From the NCBI GenBank assembly GCA_035581425.1, contig DATJVP010000160.1:1-26505 (forward strand): DNA of 26,505 bases, in the 5' to 3' direction. A program made the translations under genes and the position numbers. This DNA comes from DASZHJ01 sp035581425 (GTDB taxonomy: Bacteria > Pseudomonadota > Alphaproteobacteria > ATCC43930 > CGMCC-115725). Under the pieces are notes generated by a model. That model did not search any database. It had not been told where the DNA came from and saw nothing but the letters and a program-made list of their open reading frames with translations. Positions 1-6,575 of the stretch are shown here, piece after piece (the stretch's first letter is position 1; each line of letters begins with the position of its first letter).

Positions 1-581
1 TTGCGCCCGCCGCGCAGGCCCTCGTCCGCGGTGATGAGGAAGGTCGATCCGCAATCCTGCAGGCGCCCGATGAGGCTCTCCGGCGAGAAGCCGCCGAAGA
101 CCACGGAGTGGATCGCGCCGATCCGCGCGCAGGCGAGCATCGCGAAGGCCGCCTCGGGGATCATCGGGAGATAGATCGTGACGCGGTCGCCCTTCTTGAC
201 GCCCCGCGCCTTCATGACGTTCGCGAGGCGGCAGACGTTCTCGTGCAACTCCGAATAGGAGACGTGGCGATGCTCGCTGGGGCTGTCGCCTTCCCAGAGG
301 ATCGCGGTCTGGTCCGCGCGCAGCCGGAGATGCCGGTCGATGCAGTTGTAGGAGGCGTTGAGCGTGCCGTCCTCGAACCAGCGGATGCGAACGTCGCCCT
401 CGAAGCTCGTGTCCTTGACCTTCGTGTAGGGCTTGATCCAGTGGAGCCGCTTGCCGTGCTCGCCCCAGAACTTCACGGGATCCGCGAGCGAGGCCTCGTA
501 CATCTTTGCGTATTTGGCCGCGTCCACCCAGGCATTGCGCGCGACGCTCTCGGGGACCGGGAAGATCGACGTGTTCGTCAT
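1..581 (-). CDS. acs: Acetyl-coenzyme A synthetase, N-terminal part (runs off left edge)
   Basis: The visible 193 residues are the N-terminal third of an AMP-forming acetyl-CoA synthetase, which activates acetate with ATP and CoA in the cytoplasm. The protein begins MTNTSIFPVPESVARNAW and shows the family's N-terminal cap (YEASLADPVKFWGE, then LHWIKPYTKVKDTSF) followed by the opening of the adenylation domain (FEDGTLNASYNCIDRHL, then AILWEGD and GDRVTIYLPMIPEAAFAMLACARIGAIHSVVFGGFS). These stretches are highly characteristic of Acs rather than of other acyl-CoA synthetases. The family is normally about 650 residues, so the ATP-binding P-loop and the C-terminal catalytic lysine lie outside the window. 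The gene reads leftwards. A terminator-like hairpin separates it from the upstream regulator gene, so it probably has its own promoter in the 582-670 gap, where I cannot point to a convincing one. Confidence 0.95.
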   Translation of the reverse strand, partial: MTNTSIFPVPESVARNAWVDAAKYAKMYEASLADPVKFWGEHGKRLHWIKPYTKVKDTSFEGDVRIRWFEDGTLNASYNCIDRHLRLRADQTAILWEGDSPSEHRHVSYSELHENVCRLANVMKARGVKKGDRVTIYLPMIPEAAFAMLACARIGAIHSVVFGGFSPESLIGRLQDCGSTFLITADEGLRGGR

Positions 582-670
582 GGCGTTCGCTCCCGAATTT
601 TCTCGGCGATAGTTGGGCCGATTATTGCGGGATCGCCGGGGCGAGACAAGTCGAGGGGCCGCGCTGGGTG

Positions 671-713
671 CAAAACAATGGCTCCCGGCCGAGGGGACAT
701 TCGACCGGGAGCC
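671..713 (-). terminator. Rho-independent terminator after the LuxR-type regulator
   Basis: GGCTCCCGG at 680-688 pairs perfectly with CCGGGAGCC at 705-713, and a further CGA/TCG pairing extends the stem across one mismatch. Read on the minus strand the hairpin is followed by ATTGTTTTGC, a short T-rich tail. It lies about 60 bases after the regulator's stop codon at 775 and before acs, so it should end the regulator transcript and keep it apart from acs. Confidence 0.7.
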
Positions 714-774
714 GGTTCGGCGCCCCCACGGGGGGACTGCGAGGACGCCGCGCTCGAGAAGGCGCGCGGTGCGG

Positions 775-1554
775 CTACTTCGCGAGCCCTGCTGTCTCGG
801 CGGCAGGACGCGCGGAGGCGACGCTCTGCGGCGTGAGGCTTCCCGTCGCAAGCAGCGCCGCCTGCGTGCGGTTCGCGACGTGGAGGCGCTTGATGATCTG
901 CTTCACATGCGCCTTGACCGTGCTCTCGGACATCGTGAGCGCGTCGGCGATGAGCTTGTTCGACTTGCCCTGCGCGATGAGGGCCAGCACGTCGCGCTGG
1001 CGTCGCGTCAATTCGGACCAGGGCTCGTTCTGACGCTTCGGGCTCTGCGCCGCGCTCTGGCGCTGCGGCCCCGCATCGATGAGCGAGGAGGGCACGTAGA
1101 CACCCCCCGCGAGCACGAGGTCGAGCGCGCCCAGCAGCACCTTGAGGCTGAGCGAGGCCGGAAGAAAGCCGCGCGTCCCGGCATTGAGGATGAGCCGCGC
1201 ACGGTGCGGGTTGTCGTTCTCCGCGACCACCACGATCGGCGTCTCCGGCATCGCCTGGTGCAGCGTCTCGATCTGCTGGAGATCGACGAGCTCCGCCGTC
1301 GCGGCGCCCAGCAGCAAGAGGTCGAACTTCTGGCCGCCCTCGACGAGCCGCAGCACATCCTCCGCCGAGCCCAGGTCGAGGATCCGCCACGCCGTCTCAT
1401 GCTCGGTCAGCGCGAGCTTCAAGCACTCGCGCCGGAGCCGGCTTTGATCGACCAGCGCCACCACGCTATCCTGCTGCGACTCCTGCGCGGCCCGGCGAAT
1501 ATCCTGTGCCTGACCCGCCCCCTTAACATCGATCGTCTCGCTACTACGGTCCAT
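775..1554 (-). CDS. LuxR-family response regulator with degenerate receiver
   Basis: This 259-residue protein has a response-regulator-like N-terminal domain and a C-terminal LuxR/FixJ-type helix-turn-helix (ELTRRQRDVLALIAQGKSNK, then ESTVKAHVKQIIKRLHV), so it should bind DNA as a dimer. Relative to a normal receiver, the strand that carries the phosphorylated Asp reads FDLLLLGAAT: a Gly stands where Asp is expected. The conserved Lys after the later GTRGFLP turn is also absent, since the next residue is Ala. Conventional phosphorylation is therefore unlikely. I chose the ATG at 1554 because GGGAGAG lies just upstream at good spacing; an in-frame ATG at 1578 would add eight residues and has no such site. 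A terminator follows the gene. A histidine kinase lies nearby at 2220-3581, but two small genes separate them and nothing shows they are partners. Confidence 0.85.
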   Translation of the reverse strand: MDRSSETIDVKGAGQAQDIRRAAQESQQDSVVALVDQSRLRRECLKLALTEHETAWRILDLGSAEDVLRLVEGGQKFDLLLLGAATAELVDLQQIETLHQAMPETPIVVVAENDNPHRARLILNAGTRGFLPASLSLKVLLGALDLVLAGGVYVPSSLIDAGPQRQSAAQSPKRQNEPWSELTRRQRDVLALIAQGKSNKLIADALTMSESTVKAHVKQIIKRLHVANRTQAALLATGSLTPQSVASARPAAETAGLAK

Positions 1555-1773
1555 CCGTCTCTCCCGCTGAATGGGCATAGCGGCCCCAGCCGCCCCGAGC
1601 GGACGCGCGTCCCAAAGTGGGCAGCGTCCCCTCTCTCCGCAAATCGGATGACAGCATCGCTTCTAACCCCATCAGAAGGAACAGCAATTTCGTAAAATCA
1701 AATCTCAGTGCGTAACAATTTTAACTTTCATTAACAAACGCGATAAGATATTGGAAAAAAGTGGGAATCGTCA
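1555..1773. promoter_or_regulatory. AT-rich intergenic region between divergent genes
   Basis: This 219-base gap separates the leftward regulator from the rightward small ORF at 1774. From about 1660 to 1765 the composition becomes sharply AT-rich against a GC-rich background, with ATTTTAACTTTCATTAACAA near 1717-1737. It probably holds both promoters. I could not pick a -35/-10 pair with confidence. Confidence 0.35.
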
Positions 1774-1983
1774 ATGGCTGTGTTCAGTGGAGGTTGGGTT
1801 CGACGGGTGCGGCTCGCTTGCGCCGTTTACTTTGCCGCGGGTATCGCCGACTTCTCGTACCATTTGGTGGTCGCGCTGCAGATAGGCGATCAGCGCATCA
1901 CTTGGAACGACCTGGTGGTTGCATTCGAGGCAAGCCTGTTCTGGCCCGTCGATTTGGTCGTGCGACTGCTAAGCAGGGGCTGA
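1774..1983 (+). CDS. Small hypothetical protein, partly hydrophobic (69 aa)
   Basis: I do not recognise a named family. The 69-residue product begins MAVFSGGWVRRVRLACAVYF and contains two moderately hydrophobic stretches: VRLACAVYFAAGIADFSYHLVVAL at about residues 11-34, and LVVAFEASLFWPVDLVVRLL at about 48-67. These could form one or two membrane-associated helices. Codon third positions are mostly G or C, as in neighbouring genes, which supports coding. The ribosome-binding site is weak (GTGGGAATC upstream). It follows an AT-rich probable promoter and is followed after 43 bases by another small ORF on the same strand, so the two may be co-transcribed. It could still be a chance ORF. Confidence 0.55.
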   Translation: MAVFSGGWVRRVRLACAVYFAAGIADFSYHLVVALQIGDQRITWNDLVVAFEASLFWPVDLVVRLLSRG

Positions 1984-2026
1984 GCGGATTCTGCCGTTTA
2001 CCGCCCCTTCACGGCATCATGATAAT

Positions 2027-2215
2027 ATGACCGCTCTGATGAGCAGTCCCCTCCCGCCAATTGTTCTTTCGCCCGCAACGCTCGGGGCATTGCAGGCGCG
2101 TGGAACCCAACCGAAGCTGCCGGCGCCCGCCCCGCAAGAGGCGGTTCCGAAGGCGGCGAACCTCCGCGCGGAAGGCACTGTGCGCCGAGGCCAATACCTC
2201 GATATCGTGGTTTGA
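2027..2215 (+). CDS. Small proline/alanine-rich hypothetical protein (62 aa)
   Basis: The 62-residue product is unrecognised. Its N-terminal half is rich in Pro, Leu and Ala (SSPLPPIVLSPATLGALQ, then QPKLPAPAPQEAVPKAANL), which looks disordered, and it ends in a compact RRGQYLDIVV tail. From memory, small alphaproteobacterial proteins with a low-complexity body and a conserved short C-terminal motif of this kind occur, but I cannot name the family. No clear Shine-Dalgarno precedes the ATG at 2027; a second in-frame ATG lies at 2039. The stop codon is five bases from the convergent histidine kinase's stop. The tandem position behind the 69-residue ORF suggests one transcript. Confidence 0.45.
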   Translation: MTALMSSPLPPIVLSPATLGALQARGTQPKLPAPAPQEAVPKAANLRAEGTVRRGQYLDIVV

Positions 2216-2219
2216 TCGG

Positions 2220-3581
2220 CTAGCCAGCGGCCGCGCGCCGTTCCGTCCGCGTCGCAACCCGGTCGCGCGGCACCCTCATCGTGACGGTGGTTCCACGGCC
2301 GACGACGCTCTGAATCTCGAGATCCCCACCATGTAGCTCCAGGAGGCGTCGCGCCAGCGGCAGCCCGAGCCCGGTACCACCATAGTTCCGCGTGATCTTG
2401 CTATCGATCTGCCGGAAAGGCTCCAAGGCGACAGGGATGTCTTCGGGCCGCATGCCGATCCCGGTATCGGCGATTGTGATCTCGAGGTCGCCAAGCTCGG
2501 TGAGCGCGGCTGCGATCTCGATACTGCCTCCGGGAGGCGTGAACTTGACGGCATTCGAGAGCAGGTTGAGCATCGCCTGCTTGAGCCGCATGTCGTCGGC
2601 GCGCACCGGAGGCAAATCCGTAGGCAGGCGCAGGCGCACGGCGATGCCGGCTTCTTCCGCCTTGGGCGTGATCAGGCGCAGGCAGCGCGCCGTCACGGCT
2701 TCGACAGCGATCCGCTCCTCGTGGAGCTCCAGCCGGCCTGCCTCGATCTTGGAGATGTCGAGAATATCCGAGATGAGCGCCAGCAAATGCTCGCCCGAGG
2801 AATGGATGTCGGCGGCGTAGCTCCGGTATTTCGCATCGACCGGACCGGATCGCGCGTCCCGGATCATCTCGGAGAAGCCCAAGACCGCATTGAGCGGCGT
2901 GCGGAGCTCATGGCTCATGGTGGCGAGGAATTCGGATTTGACCCGACTGGCGACTTCCGCCGCGTCCTTCGCCTGACGCAGGTTCCCGACGAGGTCGGCG
3001 TTTGCGAATTTGAGCCGGATCATGCCGACGATGCTCCGGTTCATCGATCGCCCCATCGAGAGCATGAGCGCGAGGTTCACGGCGGTCGTTGCGCCGAATA
3101 TTACGGAAGTCGTGGTGGCGTGGAGGCAGCTCGACACCGCGAGCGGGCCGATCGCCGTGATCACGAAGGTGTTGAAGGCCGGCAGATATGCGGCGTAGGC
3201 GAATGTGCCACCGAGGACCATGCTCGCGACGATCAGGATCACGAATGCGGACAACTCGGGATCGCCGGGCATGTAGAAACCCGCGCCAAAAAGGCCCCAG
3301 AGCACGCCGCTCCCGAACATCATTATGACTGCAGGCCGCGCCCAGCGCGCGACCAGCGCGTCGTCGGACATCTCGCGGCTGAAGCGGAGCCACATGATGC
3401 CGCGGACGCCGAGCCAGAGCAGGAGGGCACCACTCCAGGCGAGCAGCAGGCTCGAGGGAACGCTGCCCCAGAGCATGGTCAGCGAAATCGCGGCGGCGAG
3501 CGCCGATCCCAGGATCGAGATCGGCGATTTGAAAAGGAGCCGAATCTGCTCGGCCTGGACGCTGCGCTCGACGTCGATCAA
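2220..3581 (-). CDS. Membrane-bound sensor histidine kinase
   Basis: The product has an N-terminal membrane part of about five or six hydrophobic helices in its first ~180 residues, with no large extracytoplasmic domain. A HisKA dimerisation domain follows, with the H-box FLATMSHELRTPLN (His at about residue 224). The HATPase domain has an N-box (NLLSNAVKFT, about 339), a G1 box (DTGIGM, about 372) and a G2 box (GGTGLGL, about 401). It should autophosphorylate in response to an unknown signal and pass the phosphate to a separate response regulator, as no receiver is attached. No good ATG precedes the membrane part. I chose a TTG at 3581 (then IDVERSVQAEQIRLLF), with GTGGAG about 11 bases upstream. 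The only upstream in-frame ATG, at 3767, would overlap the preceding lipoprotein gene by 73 bases and add unlikely sequence. The start is uncertain; the identity is not. Confidence 0.88.
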   Translation of the reverse strand: MIDVERSVQAEQIRLLFKSPISILGSALAAAISLTMLWGSVPSSLLLAWSGALLLWLGVRGIMWLRFSREMSDDALVARWARPAVIMMFGSGVLWGLFGAGFYMPGDPELSAFVILIVASMVLGGTFAYAAYLPAFNTFVITAIGPLAVSSCLHATTTSVIFGATTAVNLALMLSMGRSMNRSIVGMIRLKFANADLVGNLRQAKDAAEVASRVKSEFLATMSHELRTPLNAVLGFSEMIRDARSGPVDAKYRSYAADIHSSGEHLLALISDILDISKIEAGRLELHEERIAVEAVTARCLRLITPKAEEAGIAVRLRLPTDLPPVRADDMRLKQAMLNLLSNAVKFTPPGGSIEIAAALTELGDLEITIADTGIGMRPEDIPVALEPFRQIDSKITRNYGGTGLGLPLARRLLELHGGDLEIQSVVGRGTTVTMRVPRDRVATRTERRAAAG

Positions 3582-3694
3582 GGGTAGCGCCGCTCCACTT
3601 GTGCCGCCGTGCGGCGAAAGTCCATGGGTCGGAGAGAGTCGCCGGGGTTCGGTTAAGAAAGCGTTTAAGATTCGGCCGTGAGCGCCGAATGGCG

Positions 3695-4066
3695 TCAGTT
3701 CGCGGCCGGCCCGAAGCCCTTGGCGGTAAGGCACTCGCTCAGCAACTGCCGGCGCAGCGCCGGCCATCCGGCCATCGCGTTGTCGAGTTGGAGCCGATAG
3801 GTCGGGTCGTTGCGGCCGTAGGGGTAGCCGCGCGGCTTACCGATCAGGCCGGGATCGTCCATGGGAGTGACGCCCGGCGTTGGAAACGGCGCTGCGCTCT
3901 GAGTGCGATTCCACACCGTGAGTTGTGCCTCGCTGCGGCAATCGGCGTAGTCGCGATCGTTTGCCGCAATGTCCTGACCTGGTCGCACCCAGTCGGATGC
4001 TCCACATCCCACGAGAACTCCCGTGAGAAAGAGTGCCGCGATCGATGCTCGCAATCGAGAAATCAT
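3695..4066 (-). CDS. Small hypothetical lipoprotein (123 aa)
   Basis: The product starts MISRLRASIAALFLTGVLVGC, a lipoprotein signal peptide with lipobox LVGC and the lipidated Cys at residue 21. It should be cleaved by signal peptidase II and anchored in the membrane. The mature part has no domain I recognise; it contains NDRDYADCRSEAQ and a final SECLTAKGF segment, so two further Cys could form a disulfide in the periplasm. Small lipoproteins with a DYxxCxxxA and a late CMxxKG motif are common in alphaproteobacteria and usually lack a known function. The ATG at 4066 has GAGGG five bases upstream. Longer in-frame starts would run into the divergent dehydrogenase gene. It precedes the histidine kinase by 113 bases on the same strand, so co-transcription is possible. 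Confidence 0.8.
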   Translation of the reverse strand: MISRLRASIAALFLTGVLVGCGASDWVRPGQDIAANDRDYADCRSEAQLTVWNRTQSAAPFPTPGVTPMDDPGLIGKPRGYPYGRNDPTYRLQLDNAMAGWPALRRQLLSECLTAKGFGPAAN

Positions 4067-4157
4067 CGGTGCCCTCAAGAGGAAGTCTAGCGCACAGGCG
4101 AGGGCCGTGACACAGTCCTTAAGGTTATCCATACCCCAGCAGGCACCGAGGCGAAGC

Positions 4158-4919
4158 ATGCGGCTCAGTGGCAAGGTGGCAATCGTGACCGGTGGCGGGT
4201 CGGGCTTCGGCGAAGGCATTGCCAAGCGCTTCGCCGAGGAAGGCGCGCGCGTCGTGGTGAATGACATCGACGAGGCCGGCGGCGCTCGCGTCACGGCGGA
4301 GATCGAGAAGGCGCAGGGGCAGGGGAGCGCGGTCTTTGTGCGAGCAGACGTCGCCGTCAGTGCTGACGTGTCACGCCTCGTGCGCCAGACGCTCGAGCGC
4401 TATGGCAGGTTCGATATCGTCGTCAACAATGCCGGTGTGACGCACGTCAACGGACCCATGCTCGGGGTGAGCGAGGCGATCTTCGACCGCGTCTTCGCGG
4501 TGAATGTGAAGGCGCTCTATTTCTCGGCGCTCCACACGGTGCCGGTCTTCCGCAAGCAGGGCGGCGGTTGCATCATCAACACGGCATCGACCGCGGGACT
4601 GCGTCCGCGGCCGGGCCTCGTCTGGTACAACGGATCGAAGGGCGCTGCGATCACCATCACCAAGGCTATGGCCGTCGAATTGGCGCCCGACAAGATTCGC
4701 GTCAACGCGCTCTGTCCGGTCGCGGGCGACACGCCGCTGCTGGCGAGCTTCATGGGTGGCGACACGCAGGAGAACCGCAAGAAGTTCATCGGTTCGATAC
4801 CGCTAGGACGGCTATCGACCCCACGCGACGTCGCGAATGCAGCGCTCTACCTCGCCTCCGACGAGGCCGAGTTCATAACAGGCGTTGCGCTGGAGGTTGA
4901 TGGCGGACGCTGCGTCTAG
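4158..4919 (+). CDS. SDR-family oxidoreductase (FabG/glucose dehydrogenase-like)
   Basis: This 253-residue protein is a classical short-chain dehydrogenase/reductase. The nucleotide-binding motif TGGGSGFG is at residues 11-18, NNAG at 90-93, and the catalytic Ser-Tyr-Lys at about S144, Y157 and K161 (NTASTAG, then YNGSK). An acidic residue after the second strand (NDID, D36) favours NAD(H) over NADP(H) by family rules. It should oxidise or reduce an alcohol/ketone pair in the cytoplasm; the substrate cannot be read from sequence. The ATG at 4158 has GAGG six bases upstream and fits the family start (MRLSGKVAIVTG). It stands alone, divergent from the lipoprotein gene 91 bases away, and its stop codon overlaps that of purH by four bases in a tail-to-tail arrangement. 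Confidence 0.92.
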   Translation: MRLSGKVAIVTGGGSGFGEGIAKRFAEEGARVVVNDIDEAGGARVTAEIEKAQGQGSAVFVRADVAVSADVSRLVRQTLERYGRFDIVVNNAGVTHVNGPMLGVSEAIFDRVFAVNVKALYFSALHTVPVFRKQGGGCIINTASTAGLRPRPGLVWYNGSKGAAITITKAMAVELAPDKIRVNALCPVAGDTPLLASFMGGDTQENRKKFIGSIPLGRLSTPRDVANAALYLASDEAEFITGVALEVDGGRCV

Positions 4920-6502
4920 TGTCGGAAGTGCCGCATGCCCGTGAAGACCATGGCAATGCCGGCGGCGTCGGCTGCGGCGATAACATCCGCGTCGCGGATG
5001 GAGCCGCCGGGTTGAATGACGGCGGTAGCGCCGGCTTCGACGGCAGCGAGCAGTCCATCGGCAAAGGGGAAGAAGGCGTCTGACGCGACGACCGAGCCGC
5101 GCGTGGCGCTCTCCGGCAGCCCCGCGGCCTCGCTCGCCTCCGCTGCCTTGAGCGCGGCAATCCGCGCGCTGTCGACCCGGCTCATCTGCCCCGCGCCGAT
5201 GCCCACGGTCGCACCCGCCTTCGCATAGACGATCGCATTTGATTTCACGTGCTTCGCCACGCGGAAGGCGAAGATCAAATCCTCCCTCTCCCGCGCGGTC
5301 GGCGAGCGCTTGGTCACGGTCTTGAGGCCGGCGGCGCCGGTCCGTCCGGAATCGCGCGTCTGCAGGAGATACCCTCCCGCGAGAGAGCGCAGTGTGACTC
5401 CCGATGCTGTGGGATCGGGCAGGCTTCCCGCAATGAGGACGCGCAGCGCAGATTTTCGCCGGAGAGCCTCCCGGGCGATGGGCTCGATCGCGGGCGCGAT
5501 TGCGACCTCCGCGAAGAGCTTTGCGATGAGTTCTGCCGTCTCCGGATCGAGCGGGCGGTTTACTGCGACGATACCGCCATAGGCGCTAACGGGATCGCAA
5601 GCGAGCGCCTTGCTATAAGCATCGGCCAAACTCCGCCCGAGCGCGACCCCGCAGGGATTGGCGTGCTTGATGATCGCGACCGCAGGCTCCTCGAACTCCG
5701 CCACGAGCTCATACGCGGCGTCGGTGTCGTTGAGGTTGTTGTAGGAGAGCCCCTTTCCCTGGATCTGCTCCGCGCTCGCCACGCCCGCGCGCGTCGCGCC
5801 GCCGCGATAGAACGCCGCTTGCTGATGCGGATTCTCGCCGTAGCGCAGACGTTGCGCGAGTTCGGCGGTGATGACGAGGCGCTCAGGGAAGACTTCGCCG
5901 AATGATGCCTCAAGCCATTGCGCGATTGCGGCGTCGTAGGCCGCAGTCCGCTGGAAAGCGAGCATCATTAGCCGCCGTCGCAAGTGCCCCGAAGTTGCGC
6001 CGTCGTTCGCGGCAATATCCGCAAGCAGCGCCCCATAGTCGCGAGGGTCGGTCACCGCCGCGACCGCCGCGTGATTCTTTGCTGCGGCGCGAATGAGGGC
6101 GGGGCCCCCGATGTCGATGTTCTCGACGCACTCCTCGTAGGTAGCGCCGCGCGCGACGGTCGCGGCGAAGGGATAGAGGTTCGACACCAGCAGATCGATC
6201 GGCTCAATTCCGTGTGCTGCGATCGCCGCGAGGTGCTCGGGCCGGTCGCGCTGCGCGAGCAGGCCGGCGTGAATTGCGGGATGCAGCGTCTTGACGCGAC
6301 CGTCGAGCATTTCCGGAAAGCCAGTCACCGCCGCGACATCGGTCACGGCAAGGCCCGCTTCCGCCAGGGTCCGTGCCGTGCCGCCGGTCGAGATGAGCTC
6401 CACGCTGCGCGCCAATAGTCCGCGTGCCAAGTCGAGCAGTCCAGTCTTGTCATGGACGGAGAGCAGGGCTCGCCTTACTGGCCGAAGCGCGTCGTCGGTC
6501 AT
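4916..6502 (-). CDS. purH: Bifunctional AICAR transformylase / IMP cyclohydrolase
   Basis: PurH carries out the last two steps of purine synthesis: formylation of AICAR by 10-formyl-tetrahydrofolate, then ring closure to IMP. The 528-residue length is typical. The N-terminal cyclohydrolase domain (MGS-like fold) has SVHDKTGLLDLARGL, ISTGGTARTL, DVAAVTGFPEMLDGRVKTLH and LLVSNLYPF. The transformylase domain has RYGENPHQQAAFY, QGKGLSYNNLNDTDAA, IIKHANPCGVA, SDAFFPFADG and the C-terminal QPGGSIRD and FTGMRHFRH. All signature stretches are intact. It is the last gene of a minus-strand run (rsmB, rpe, heparinase-like, purH), 73 bases after the heparinase-like gene. I have seen the heparinase-purH order in other alphaproteobacteria (from memory). 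Its stop codon lies inside the CTAG that also ends the convergent dehydrogenase gene. Confidence 0.97.
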   Translation of the reverse strand: MTDDALRPVRRALLSVHDKTGLLDLARGLLARSVELISTGGTARTLAEAGLAVTDVAAVTGFPEMLDGRVKTLHPAIHAGLLAQRDRPEHLAAIAAHGIEPIDLLVSNLYPFAATVARGATYEECVENIDIGGPALIRAAAKNHAAVAAVTDPRDYGALLADIAANDGATSGHLRRRLMMLAFQRTAAYDAAIAQWLEASFGEVFPERLVITAELAQRLRYGENPHQQAAFYRGGATRAGVASAEQIQGKGLSYNNLNDTDAAYELVAEFEEPAVAIIKHANPCGVALGRSLADAYSKALACDPVSAYGGIVAVNRPLDPETAELIAKLFAEVAIAPAIEPIAREALRRKSALRVLIAGSLPDPTASGVTLRSLAGGYLLQTRDSGRTGAAGLKTVTKRSPTAREREDLIFAFRVAKHVKSNAIVYAKAGATVGIGAGQMSRVDSARIAALKAAEASEAAGLPESATRGSVVASDAFFPFADGLLAAVEAGATAVIQPGGSIRDADVIAAADAAGIAMVFTGMRHFRH

Positions 6503-6575
6503 CAGATCGCTCGTGGGAGTGCGAGGCTCGCGACCATAGTGTGCGCTCGAGTCGCAATCAAGCGGCGCTTCCCCG

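Noticed and set aside
108..836. A 242-codon plus-strand frame across acs and its upstream region.
   Set aside because: It runs antisense to the clear acs N-terminus and is rich in Arg, Asp and Glu, as expected of a shadow frame opposite GC-rich coding sequence.
775..3581. A cognate two-component pair formed by the LuxR-type regulator and the histidine kinase.
   Set aside because: The genes are not adjacent, two small ORFs lie between them on the other strand, and the regulator lacks the phospho-acceptor Asp. Pairing cannot be supported.
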